This document shows positions 1 to 10,547 of a stretch of DNA of 64,000 nucleotides, piece after piece. The number at the start of each line of letters is the position of its first letter. Within the stretch, counting starts at the first letter, position 1. The notes under the pieces were generated by a model. That model saw only the letters and a list, made by a program, of their open reading frames with translations, did not search any database and had not been told where the DNA came from. The stretch is from Stenogyne calaminthoides (taxonomy: Eukaryota > Streptophyta > Magnoliopsida > Lamiales > Lamiaceae): NCBI GenBank assembly GCA_037126765.1, contig JBBCBC010000026.1:14310418-14374417 (forward strand). Direction: 5' to 3'. A program made the position numbers and the translations under genes.

Positions 1-446
1 GAATGGATTGGTTAATTATGATTTCATCCATGCTGACTTCGCGTGGAACAAAGCGAGTATATAGGCTCGATGGAAATGATCTTTGAGACTCAAGCAAAGA
101 GAGAAGAATTGAAGATCAGGTACTATGACCATTCAACCTGAAGCCACCTACTGATGAAATCGAGTCTGAAGAAGATTGATGTATCTTGTGTTTTCCTTCT
201 GTTTATTTTATTTAGTAGATTCCTATAGAAACCATTGTAATCTGTACTCATGGTTTTGAACTTCAATGAAAAATCTACTGATTTTGTGTTGATCAAAAGA
301 TAATATCTCATTATCTTACTGATTGCGTGATGGTTGCCATACTTGTTTTACTTGCTTTATAAATTGAAACCTGAATAGGTGATAGGTTTATTTCTGTTTG
401 CAAGCTTGTAACAAGATGGTTTTGGCATCATCAAAAAGAGAGAAAT
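1..446 (+). pseudogene. 3' internal end of plus-strand sirevirus-like element L
   Basis: This stretch ends in a polypurine tract directly followed by an LTR start, so it is the 3' internal end of an element entering the window from the left. Around 108-180 a reading frame with one shift ends in an acidic tail (PPTDEIESEED then stop). By position this would be the C-terminus of an envelope-position ORF like the one in element C, but I see no clear residue-level match. The rest (181-430) is non-coding, A+T-rich 3' untranslated sequence. The element type is inferred from layout and the tract, not from pol domains, which lie outside the window. Confidence 0.55.
434..446 (+). other. Polypurine tract of element L
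   Basis: A purine run (AAAAAGAGAGAAA then T) sits immediately before the LTR start TGTTGGG. It would prime plus-strand synthesis. Element C has a very similar tract with AAAAAGGGGG in the same place, which supports both being sireviruses. Confidence 0.6.
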
Positions 447-2175
447 TGTTGGGTGATGAATTTAATAAAGATTTTGATTAGATCCCAAAACCCCAGAGTA
501 TGACATGTTTCAGGACGATCTTGATAGTATAGGATCAGGTTTCAGATTATCAGGACGATCTGCACCATGTATTGTCAGCAGACATAGTTCAGGTTAGAAT
601 AGGTTTCAAAGTTTTGTCTGAAGATCACAGAAGTATCCTGAAGACCAAACTATACTGAAGACCTAAATCATACTGAAGGATCAGTATATCCTGAAGATCA
701 GAAGAACCTGAAGATCAGAAGAACCTGAAGATCAGAAGATCATGAAGACTCTTATGTACTGAATCCACAGAACCTGAACAAGTCACTCCTAGTTAAATAG
801 TGTTTGTTCATTCTGAGTACATGCAAAGAGAATGTTATACGTTCATGAACAGTAAGGAAAATATCAACTCAGTGTTGGTTGACTAAAAAAAAAAGGAGCC
901 ATTTTTTTTGTTGTCTCTGTTCAAAGGAAGATGTCGACCAATGAGGAGGTGACAACAACGTACTTTCCTGACACTGAAAGCGACATTTCTCTGAAATATG
1001 TCAGCCGAGATATTTGTCTTGTTCACAGAAAATGGTGATTAGCTGCTTGTCTGGATATTTCCTAAACCATGCAAGGGCTCGTTCAAACCCTAATGTAGCC
1101 GTTCATCATATAATCAAAGACTACTGCAGCTTACTAACTCAACACACACAAGCGTTCAAACTAAACAATCAGCTTACTAACTTCTCCTCTAGAGTCTTTA
1201 GACTGAACACAGCAGCTTACTAACTCTTTACAACTCTCTCACTTCCAACTACTACACACACAAACTTCCTAATCAAAGGGTTTGGGTTTGGTTGGTTTCC
1301 AACTATGGTGAGATATCTTTTTACAATGAGAACACAAAAGTAAAAGGCTAGGATATCTCGAACTAAGCTCTGGATAAGATCTTAAATCCAAGCTTAGTAA
1401 ATGAGCTCTCTTCAAAGATGAAACACTCGGGAAATTCTAAAGGTTTCGAGTGCTTCACAAGAATGCTTGAATACGAATGAGCTCTGGAGTTGCTTTGATT
1501 TCCCGTGGCTTTGAAGTGTTCAAGGCCTCTGGTATTTATAGGCAACTCTTCAAGAAGTCTTCCTTTGAAAAACTATCCATTGGAGAGATAGCATCTCGGG
1601 TTTCTAGTGTTGAGTTAGTAAGCTGTTGTGTTCAGCCTGAAAGCTTTAGGTAGTAGAAGTAGTGAGTTAAGGAATTTCTCTGAAGTGACGTAGGAGCTTG
1701 AGCCTTTGAACCACTATAACTTGCTGTGTTTTGCATATTTCACTGAAAGCATTTTTGATATTCAGTTGGAATCAATCCACTGAACTTGCATTAACCTGAT
1801 CACAACCTTAACCACTGTTTCATTAAGGAAAGATTTTCAGCAAAGTAAAACGAGTATAAATTTAGGGCCTACACTTTCCGCACCCTAAATAAGATAGTAT
1901 AGATAGTTGTCAAACTGATAAACTCTCCTGAGTAGTCAGTAAGATTAGTATCTACTCCAAGCTTATTTGGACTCGAGAAAAATCGGGATCGATGAGCTAA
2001 TCAAGTCCCCGAACGCCGCTCGGTGTTATTGTCTCGAGAGACTTTGATTTAAGGGCAATTTGTGCTTCTCAGGACTAAAAATCAGGATAACCTGACTTGC
2101 TGATTTCAGTAAAAGTTTTAAAAGCGTGTATTCCCCCCCATACACGTGTGACACTCGTTTACACCGGGACCAACA
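447..2175 (+). repeat. 3' LTR of element L (1,729 bp)
   Basis: The LTR starts TGTTGGG after the polypurine tract and ends GGACCAACA. The next base (2176) falls inside element A's envelope-position ORF, which is recognisable by comparison with element C, so L inserted into A. It carries the conserved sirevirus block GTAGGA...GAACCACTATAA near 1690-1720. Its middle part looks inverted: the TATA-like box at 1531-1542 reads on the minus strand, and the motif CAGCTTACTAAC occurs at 1127, 1170 and 1213 in one orientation but at 1614 in the other. The matching 5' target duplication is outside the window. Confidence 0.75.
691..741 (+). repeat. Short tandem repeat in LTR of L (3 x 17 bp)
   Basis: The 17-bp unit CTGAAGATCAGAAGAAC occurs at 691 and 708, with a slightly changed third copy at 725. 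It is part of the GATCAG-rich U3-like sequence typical of the sirevirus LTRs in this window. Confidence 0.85.
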
Positions 2176-2530
2176 ATTGTGATCTTGGCTGCAAGGACAA
2201 TCTTTCCTCCTTTCTCAACAAACTTGACTGATTCCTCCAGCAATCTTCTCTTCAGAAAACCAAATCAATCAATATTTGCTTTATCGATTATTGCATTCAT
2301 TATTCTGGCTTTCTCCTGGGTAACTGCATCCAAGCTATATGAAATCCCCGCGATCACTTTCTGCACAATATCAAACAACAATCAATATTTTCTTCGAAGC
2401 CTAGGTTTCTTGAAACCCTTAATGTGATGTGAATCGCCAGGGCGAAGGAGATTCTTGATAACACCACTCTCTTCCGCGGCACGATATGCACCAGGCATAA
2501 TTCCGTCCATTCAGGTTCCGGTGTGTTTTG
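2176..2530 (-). pseudogene. Envelope-position ORF fragment of element A
   Basis: Translated on the minus strand with a frameshift, this matches the middle of the 48068-48979 ORF of element C. Shared stretches include GIMP.(A/V)YRAAE, NLLRP.DSHH.KGFKKP and ARIMNAII.KA. Both ends are artificial: the low-coordinate end is cut by the LTR of element L, and the high-coordinate end meets the LTR-like insert near 2531. Function is unknown; the family occupies the env position but has no proven envelope role. It is useful as independent evidence that the C ORF is a real, inherited part of this sirevirus family. Confidence 0.75.
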
Positions 2531-4655
2531 AGACGAAGAGTGGGCGCAAAAATTTGGTAGCGTGTCGTTACCACTACAAATTTAACCTTATCTAGCACCA
2601 AAATATTTAACAAAATAGTATATGGCAAGAAATGATCGTTCCCACGAGGAGAAATTTGTTTACTTCACCTTAAAGATTTCTTCGACCGAAAATAGGTATA
2701 CAAGAAAGCTAGATGAGTAATTTAAACAAAACTAAACTAAACTAAACCACACAATTGCATACATGATTCAAATATATTTTTGACCAAGTTTAACAAGAAT
2801 TTTCATTTTTTGACTTAAAGGGTGCAAAAATCATGTGTTTCGGGTGGTTTTTAATATTCAAATGGGGTTGAAATAAAGGGTATCACATACTATCCTCTTG
2901 CACTAAACATGAAATTCATGACATTTTAAGCTTCTAATATGCATGAGAACAGCCCTAAAACAGATCTGAATTCTGCTGTCAAAAACCAGAATTTTAAGCA
3001 TTTTATCACATAGAATACACACCAAAAAGTGTAGCTTCAATAGTCTATTTCTTGCAAAACTTATTCAACATTAATGACCAACAATTAAGCTTACAAAAGT
3101 GTGCATACAAGGCATAAAACATCAGTTCATAGCTCAAGAAAAATCAATTTAAAGAGATATAAAAATCTGCATTCATGTATGATCTTTTATGCTCAAATCT
3201 CCAAATCTTCACATATATACAAAGTTCTTAAGGGGGGAGGGTTCAAAGCATGGCAACAAAAGCTAAACATGGACAAGAAAATAAACCTAAATCTAAACAT
3301 GGACAAAAGAGACATGAAAGCTAAATAATTAACAATCAATCAAACACCTAAATATCACTCAAACACCTAAATCAAACTTGATGAATGAAAAGGAATCCAC
3401 TTGATAGAATGATTGTGCAAACTCTAGTAGCTAAAGTTCCACTTGTTCTTCAAAAGTAATTAGAATCAACTAGGCAACTCTAAAACTAACTAACATCACC
3501 AAGTCAATCTTTACTATTCAATTAACAAGGATAAATTAGTTGCATTAAGGGAGAACATCAATCCTAGGTGAAATTGAACACTAGAATTCTACTCACCTAG
3601 TTCAAGCCATACTCTAATTTAATCAAGACCAAGTGAATGTTCAAGACTAAACTAGATGCTACTCATCTTTGTTCAATTCAAACTAGGCCAAACCAAACAA
3701 ATTAGCATATATTTCAAACCTAAATGCACAAGACGGATTCAAGAATTGTACAATAAATTCAGAAATTCAAATTGATAGAAACAAGCATGACTCGAATATC
3801 AAAATAAATTTCTATTCATTCAACAAAATTTCACAAGTACAACAAGTTAACTCTAAGCAAGATTACAACATCAAACATGGAGGGCAAGTAAAGGCATTCA
3901 ACAAGTAGGAACCTAAAAGGAGAAGAATTTAGAAAATAGTACAAGAAAGACTCCCCGTTGTAAGCTCGCTTTGACACGTCTCGCAACCGGTTGAATTCTC
4001 CTTCCGCAGATCACGAACTAGCTCGTATCTAACGGCTTTCTTCTCGACCCGGCTTCTACCGGAATTCTGCCCTCACAGCCCTCTCAACTTCTTTCTTTTT
4101 TTTCTTTCTCTGTGTTCTGGAATTTTGAGTATTTCTCGGTGTTTTGGTGTTGTGATGTCTCTTCCTGCTTCTCCATTGCTTCTCTATTTATAGGCTGATT
4201 CATGGGGTTTTTTCTTCCTTCTAAAGATTGAAAATTTTGTGCATCCCTAGGCTCTGAAATCACCGCCTCTTGCCGTCAATTTCAGCCAATAAAATCTCAA
4301 TTTCTTCCTTCAAACTTCTGCCCTAGAATGGTGTAGGCTTCAATTTTGAGAGTAGGTTTTCGGTTGCCGCCTTGGGTGTTGATGTGGTGGCTTCGTTTTA
4401 CCCATTAAAATTTGGAAGCAGCTGCGTAATCCTTCTCTTTTCTCTTGCAAAATGACGCTGCTGCTCGCTTCGATCTCCCGTCAATCGCCGGCCTCTTTTC
4501 TCTTCTGTTTCACGTTCTTTCTTTGTCAAATTGGGGCTTGGGCTGCTTATTTCCTAAGACAAATGGGCTGCCTCATAATGTGATATTGGGCTCCTACAAT
4601 AAGAAAATAACTTGTGAGCCCATTTATGAAAATAATATGCAAGCATTAATGATTT
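2531..4655 (-). mobile_element. LTR-like insert in element A, possibly Ty3/gypsy
   Basis: This 2.1-kb stretch has no homology to element C and no convincing coding sequence. Read on the minus strand it has a TATA box (CTATAAATAG at 4193-4184), a pyrimidine/purine-rich downstream leader, and an end near 2543-2560 reading ACCAAATTTTTGCGCCCA. That end resembles plant Ty3/gypsy LTR ends followed by a TGGCGCC-type primer site. It looks like one LTR plus a trace of primer site. About 0.95 kb of sequence present in element C (roughly 47450-48400) is missing here, so a deletion came with or after the insertion. Exact ends are uncertain. Confidence 0.45.
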
Positions 4656-5001
4656 TTCTAATATGCAAGCATTACTCTCTAATCCTTAGTACTTTCCCAA
4701 CAATGTGTTTGACTCAATTAATTCCCTCTGTTCTGACCCTATCAGTTGAACTTCCTTCTTCAATTCGTTTTTTTTTTCGATCAAGACTAATCGATCTATT
4801 CGATCGAGATAAGTTCCCTTCATCTGACCTTCCTTTATGATCAGTTCCCAACTGATCTCTTCTTATTAGAAGAAGTTCTCTTTTCATCTGACCATATTAC
4901 CTGACCAGTCTCTTAACTAACTGGTGTTTGAGATTAATCCACCAAAGTAATCTGGTGCATCTTCTCCTAAGTCCAATAAACCTAGCTCATTGCATAGTTC
5001 T
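4656..5001 (-). pseudogene. Element A pol C-terminus and 3' spacer
   Basis: On the minus strand, about 5001-4930 encodes the end of pol (ELGLLDLGEDAP.YFGG) and matches element C at about 46205-46265. Below that, non-coding GATCAG/GATCGA-rich spacer aligns patchily with C 46270-46300 and 47290-47440, ending near 4660. The antisense insert found in C at 46395-47180 is absent here. The pol end is separated from the rest of RNase H by the solo LTR at 5002-6572. Confidence 0.7.
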
Positions 5002-5099
5002 TGTTGAGATATATTAGTTTTGATGAATTATGTCAAAACATTATCAACTTGTGGAGTTAATCTACAGATAACAAGTTGAGGGGGAACGAGAGAACAAGT

Positions 5100-5560
5100 T
5101 GAGGGGGAACTCATGAAATCAGACAAAGACGATCGAGATCGACGAGGTCTGAGGCGAGACCGACGAGATCGATGAGTAAGATGAGTTCGGAGTTAATCGA
5201 TGAAGCCGGGCAAAAAAAGAAGAGAAGAAAAGGTTGCCAAATCGATCGATGACCGGATGACGATGACCGAGATCGAAGAGGAGGTTGCAGATCGTAAGAG
5301 GAGCGGATGAGATCGTCGAGATCGGGCGTGATCGAGATCGTAGATAAGCTAACCGATACGCTAACCTAATATGCTAACCCGATGTAATTAACTGACGCAG
5401 ATAAACCGACACGCCGACTGATGATATATATCGATCCGATCATGCGAGCCGATCGATCAAAGTAGAAGAAATCGATATCGAAAAACCGTAAATCAAGATA
5501 CCAGATCAAGGTAGAAGTCATCGAAGAGAAGTCATCAAGTCATGTTCATCGAGAATCGTA
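5100..5560 (+). repeat. GATCGA-rich low-complexity stretch in the solo LTR
   Basis: Short permutations of GATCGA, GATCGAGATCG and CGATGA follow each other without a fixed period. The stretch contains no believable gene: the longest open frame (5542-5775) is a lysine/proline-rich low-complexity translation. It is probably the U3 region of this LTR, comparable to the GATCAG-rich U3 of elements A and C. Confidence 0.6.
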
Positions 5561-6369
5561 ACGCCATCGATGATCACAAATTGAAAACCCGACATGAAGG
5601 GTCGATTGTCCAAGACAGAGAACTAAACTCGCCACCGAGTGTCAAGATGCCCGACGATAAATACCAAAGAGAAGTGCTGAATCAAGAAAACCCGAGGCTC
5701 GAGAATCCCGAGACCTTTAATCCTCAAGACTCGAGAAACCTCAAGACTCGTAAGATCCCCAAGATTACGGCCTAGATTCAAAACCGACGTGGACCAACGA
5801 GAGGAAGACAACCAAATGAAAAAAAGCTGCGGAAATTTCTGAGAATAGTATGGATTTGAATGAGACTCCATCCAATGGTAACATTCAAATCCACACTATA
5901 AATACAAGTTCTTCCTTCATTATTCGTGGTGGAAGGTGAGAGAAATGTGTGATTCATCAAGCTATAGAGCCAAATCATCTAGCATCTCCACCATAGAACA
6001 CTGAGCAAGAAATACACGCATATATTCAAGAGTGTTCTATCCTAGATCTAAGCACAAATGTAATATCCTAAGCTTCGAGAGATTTTCCCATCCTTAGCAT
6101 TGAGGCTAAACAAATGTAAGGGAAAATCTCAACCTAGTTGGAAACCAAACAAATCTTACCCAAATCAGTTTGGTAGGATAAGTTTGTAGGTGAGTGTGAA
6201 CTCGGTAAACATCTAGCAATCCCGAAAGGGAGGGTAGGCGATCCCGTGAGGGAGATAAGTCCTATTTGAGTGTGAACTCGGTAAACATTTGTTGGGTGTT
6301 GGACTAACACGTTAAACTAAGTCCAGTTGGTTAAGTAGGTGCCCCTTGTGATAGGGAAGAGTGGATGTA

Positions 6370-6382
6370 GGAGTTGAACTCC
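6370..6382 (+). promoter_or_regulatory. Conserved LTR hairpin, solo LTR
   Basis: GGAGTTGAACTCC forms a perfect short stem between the conserved flanks GTA and GAACCACTATAA. In elements A and C the same position holds GACAAGTTGTC, so both stem arms changed together. No role can be read directly; it may be an RNA structure in the R/U5 part of the transcript. Confidence 0.55.
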
Positions 6383-6572
6383 GAACCACTATAAAATCGT
6401 GTGTTCTTTACTGCTTTATGTTCTTACTTGCCATATGCATTCGATTATAAGCAAAACACACATTGTTCTTAAAAGTAAAAAAAGAATTGGAATCACTCTG
6501 CCCTCACCCCTGTTTTATATGCATTACATGGTATTTCCGCGCACATGGGTTTTTCACAAATCGGGACCAACA

Positions 6573-7380
6573 GTTCTCTAAATCTGACTTCAGCTAGTGG
6601 TTTGGTTAAGATATCAGCTATTTGCTTATCAGTATGAATCTTTTCCATTCTGATGTTCTTCTTTTTTGCATGGTCTCGGATAAAGTGGTGTCTGATGTCC
6701 ACATGCTTGCATCTTGTGTGTAGAACTAGATTCTGAGTGATAACAATTGCACTATTACTGTCACAGAAAATAGGCACATTCGTAGCTACCTGTTATAATC
6801 CCTCAACTGCTGACATAGCCAGAGCAGTTGGGAGCAACAGCTTCCTGCAGCCATATATTCTGCTTCAGTAGTAGATGTGGCAACAGATGTTTGTTTCTTA
6901 GAGAACCATGAGACCAGCTAGCTTCCCAAAAACTGACAAGTACCATAGTTGATTTTCTATCTATCCTACAACCTCCATAATCAGAATTAGAGTACCCACT
7001 AAGCTCTAGATTATCATCTGCTGGATACCATAAACTGAGATTTACAGTACCCTTCAGATACTTAAGAATCCGCTTAGCTGCATCCAGGTGGCTTTGCTTG
7101 GGATTAGCCTGAAATCTGGCACATACACCTACTGCGAAGGTTATATTTGGTCTGCTTGCAGTCAGGTATAATAATGATCCAATCAAAGCCCTATACTCTT
7201 TCTGATTAGTTTTCTTACCACCTTCATCTGGATCCATTTTGAAAGAAGTCATAATTGGAATTCTGGCTTCCTTGCAATCTGAACACCATACTTAGCCAAT
7301 AAATTCCTTGTGTATTTCGCCTGGCAGATGAAGATCCCTGTGTGAGCTTGTTTGACTTGAAGACCTAAAAAGTAGCTCAT
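6573..7380 (-). pseudogene. Element A RNase H domain, broken
   Basis: This minus-strand region encodes the Ty1/copia RNase H part of pol, which degrades the RNA of the RNA-DNA hybrid. Visible motifs are KEYRALIGSLLYLTASRP, QSHLDAAKRILKYLKGT, S.SDYGG (first catalytic Asp region), CDSNSA (later catalytic Asp) and the terminal TDKQIADILTKPLAEVRFREL. The frame breaks within DRKSTMVLVSF where the family has a Ser-Gly-Thr run, and a stop codon at 7381-7383 separates it from reverse transcriptase. It is truncated by the solo LTR at 6573. Confidence 0.9.
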
Positions 7381-8162
7381 CTAACCCATCATGGACATCT
7401 CAAATTTTCCTTGCATCAATTTACTGAATTTCTCACATAGCTTCTGATTAGAAGAACCAAAGATTATATCGTCCACATAAATCTGAACCATCAAAATATC
7501 TTCCCCATCTTCTATTCTGAACAAGGTCCTATCAATCAAGCCCTTGGTGAAACCATTTTCTGTCAAGAACTGGGATAGTGTATCATTCCATGTTGTAGGA
7601 GCCTGTTTCAGTCCATAAAGAGCTTTTATTAAACGGTACACTTGGTTGCTCATTTTCAAAGCCAGGAGGTTGTTCAACATAAACTTCCTCAGCTAGTACC
7701 CCGTTTAAGAATGCACTCTTTACATCCATCTGATACACAGTAAATCCCCTATGAGCTTCATAAGCCAAAAACAACCGAATTGCTTCCAGGCGAGCGACTG
7801 GTGCAAAGGTTTCATCATAATCAATCCCTTCTGATTGTGAATATCCCTTAGCAACAAGTCTTGCCTTATTTCTTGTTATCACATTGTGCTCATCCTTCTT
7901 GTTCTTGAAGACCCACTTAGTACCAATCACATCTTGATGAGTTGGTCTGTCTACAAGTTCCCAAACTTGATTTCTCTCAAACTGTTCTAGTTCTTCTTGC
8001 ATGGCTAGAATCCAGCTTGCATCTTGAAGAGCTTCTTCAACTGTGAGTGGTTCCTTCAAAGACAGATAACAATAATACATTGCACTTTCACCAATCTGAT
8101 TTCTAGTTTTGACTCTATCAGATGGATCTCTGATAATCAGATCAGTTGGATGACTGGTTATC
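7381..8162 (-). pseudogene. Element A reverse transcriptase, broken
   Basis: This RNA-dependent DNA polymerase domain shows VWELVDRPTHQDVIGTKWVFK, KARLVAKGYSQSEGIDYDETFAPVAR (split here into shorter quoted parts: KARLVAKGYSQ, EGIDYDETFAPVAR), QMDVKSAFLNG, LYGLKQAP and the catalytic YVDDIIFG near 7480. Breaks seen against element C are a TAG for Trp at about 8160-8162, a 1-bp insertion after PPGFE (about 7650), and a TAG at 7381-7383. The polymerase motif itself is intact, so decay is recent relative to family age, but no full-length protein can be made. Confidence 0.9.
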
Positions 8163-9681
8163 TAGGTCCTTCTTTCCTGATTATCATCAGTTTGGAGAAC
8201 ATCATCCTCTTCTGATAAAGATTCATCACTAGAGACTGAGAGAGGTACTTGAGTAGAATCCACTTGGCATGGACATATCTCAGCTGATGTTGGACTCATC
8301 ATGTGCTGAAGTCTGTCCGCCGGAACATCAAGTGTTCCCCTTGAACCAGATGGTTCAGTTGTTACTGTCTCAGCTGTACTAGTTTCTTCACTGACAGTTG
8401 TACGTACCTTAGGGTCTGACTGACCTGGTGAATCGTCAAGGTCAAAGTTAGGAACATATACAGTGACGTATTTTGGATCCTTTCCTTTGAGCCTTAACTG
8501 ATCCAATTTCAGTGAATCTGGTTTGTCTGGTACATCTTGTTCTGCGGCAGATTTCTCTTGATTAGATGTTGACTCATCAAAGACCACATGAGGTATTTCT
8601 TCCACAACTAGGGTTCGTTTGTTGAATACCCTAAATGCTTTGCTGGTTGAGGAATATTCTAAGAATATACCCTCATCTGACTTGACATCGAAGGTTCTCA
8701 ACAGACTCTTCCCATTGTTGTGTATGAAACACTTGCACCCGAACATATGAAAGTAGGAAACACGAGGTTTTCTGCCCTTCCACAGTTCATAAGGTGTTTT
8801 AAAGTGAATCTTAGTCAGAGAACATCTATTCTGATTGTGACATGCAGTATTGACAGCTTCTGCCATGAAACGACTTTGAGTTGCATGCTCAGCTAACATG
8901 GTGCGTGTAGCTTCTTTAATTGTTCTGTTTCTTCTTTCTGCTACGCCATTTTGTTGTGGTGTTCTGGCAGCTGATGTCTCATGTTGTATACCAAACTTAG
9001 AGCAAAAATCAGATATAAATTGGTTCAAGAATTTTGTACCTTTATCTGATATGATTTTCACTATGCTGAGACCCTTCTCATTCTGTATCTTTTTGAGAAG
9101 TTCAGGTAACTTTGTTGTAGTTTCACTCTTCTTATACAAGAATACAACCCAGGTGAATTTTGGAATAATCATCCACGACCAACCAGGGTGTATTTGCGTC
9201 CACTGAAACTAAGAGGCGTAACTGGTCCAAATAGATCCATATGGAGCAGTTGCAATACTCTGCTGGATAGAGGAGAAGGTATCCCATTGAATGAAGCTTT
9301 TACTTGTTTTCCCTTCTGACATGCGGCACATGTCTGATCCTTAAAAAATACTTCATTCGGGAGACCCTCAACCAAAGACATCCTTGCTATCTTGTTAAAA
9401 GTTTTGAAGTTCAGATGACTCATTCTCTTGTGCCAGAAGCTCTTTGAACTCTTACCAATCAAGCATGCATTTCTTGGACATCTGTCCCAATCTGCTGTAT
9501 AAATCGTTCCTTTTCTGGAGCCAGTTAGCAAAATCTGTTGAGTCACTGGATTTCTGATTGTGCATTGATCTGATGAGAACTCAACACTAAATCCTTTGTC
9601 GCAGAATTGTGATACAGATAACAGGTTGTGCCTTAAGTCGTCAACGTATGAGACACCTGTAACCTGTACATCATCATACAC
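8163..9681 (-). pseudogene. Element A integrase, frameshifted
   Basis: The N-terminal zinc-binding part is seen as HKRMSHLNFKTFNKIAR then CAACQKGKQVKASF. The DDE catalytic core follows: LHMDLFGP (first Asp), SDKGTKFLNQF (second Asp), and TPQQNGVAERRNRT (Glu). The C-terminal part has GCKCFIHNNGK and a GIFLEYSS motif, and an acidic linker leads to reverse transcriptase. A 1-bp insertion near 9180-9190, just after the first catalytic Asp, shifts the frame. Integrase joins the element's DNA ends to the target and in this family makes 5-bp duplications, as seen elsewhere in the window. Confidence 0.9.
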
Positions 9682-9872
9682 TAAGGTTCCAACTCCTCTG
9701 GTAAAACCAAAGTTGTCATCCCCAAAGAGAACTCATGGGCCTAGTTTCTCAATGTAATTGCTGAGGAGATGTTGACTTCCAGTCATGTGCCTTAAACATC
9801 CACTATCTATGTACCAGATAGTTGTTTGTACACCTCCTTTATTAGCCAGTCCCACTCGAGCCTGCGAGCAGA
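9682..9872 (-). pseudogene. Element A aspartic protease
   Basis: The retroviral-type protease that cuts the polyprotein is marked by WYIDSGC at about 9816-9797 (active-site Asp-Ser-Gly), followed by RHMTGSQ. An in-frame stop lies near 9733 (Pro-stop before VLFGDD), so the domain is not open into integrase. Element C carries the homologous WYIDSGCSRHMTGS at about 31880-31920. Confidence 0.82.
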
Positions 9873-10547
9873 TCAGATTTTAGGTACCCCAGTAGAATTG
9901 GGTCTTGGAGGGTTAGAAGTACCTTTCGGGATCCAAATAAATCTGGCACTTTTGTTGAACACAGAAGGTTTGATTTGTCTCTCATAAACATCTACATAAT
10001 CATACATTTCTTCATATGCAATCTGATCAGTATGATTATTAGTGTGAGCCTTGGATGAATCAGAAGACTTGGGATTTTTCATTGATACTTGTCTTCTTTT
10101 AATCCAGTGGGACTCAGGTGCAGCAGCCCTAGGTTTCTGATTGTAAGGGTAGGTACGACTGCTACCATTAAAAGATTCATATCTTTCTGGCATAGATGGT
10201 CTTAGCAGTTTACCCTTAGCTTGCTTGTTAGGCAGCTTGGATTGAGTTGACTTTAGCTAGTTCTGTCCCTTACAAGATGGTCTAGACTGAGGCCTACTCT
10301 GCTGATTTGGCTGAGGTCTCTTCAGAAGAACAAAATTCTTCTGTTGATTCCTCGGCTGATGTCTGTCCAGTTGGGGTCCATTTCTGTTCCCTTTCTGATC
10401 CGGCACTTGCCTTTTCTGGTCAGCTGATCCTTTTTCCTTATCTGATACAGATTTGGGTTTTCGTGTATCTTGATCAGAAACTCGTTTGGTTACACTTTTC
10501 TGATGTGAACTGGACGGGGCTTTTGAGGATCCAGAAGGGTTCTCATA
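9873..10547 (-). pseudogene. Element A gag-protease linker
   Basis: This low-complexity, Gln/Pro/Ser/Lys-rich linker lies between gag and protease on the minus strand. An open segment covers 10193-9873 (MPERYESFNG, ending TGVPKI) and matches element C at 31503-31822 almost residue for residue. Further upstream, toward gag, the frame has stops. The same layout in C shows gag and pol were once one long frame: different single-codon stops separate them in the two copies. Confidence 0.7.

Larger units (their letters stand above)
5002..6572 (+). mobile_element. Solo LTR of a second sirevirus family (1,571 bp)
   Basis: It starts TGTTGAG and ends GGACCAACA, and is flanked by a perfect 5-bp duplication gttct (4997-5001 and 6573-6577). 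No internal sequence is present, so it is a solo LTR left by recombination between two LTRs. It has a TATA box (ACTATAAATAC near 5895). Its 3' third has the same block as the LTRs of A and C (AAGTCCAGTTGGTTAAG, GTGCCCC, GATAGGGAAGAGTGGA, GAACCACTATAA), although the rest is different. It interrupts the last part of element A's pol. Confidence 0.92.

Noticed and set aside
5542..5978. Open frames in the solo LTR
   Set aside because: Located in GATCGA-rich U3 sequence and the promoter region of an LTR; no conservation or domains.
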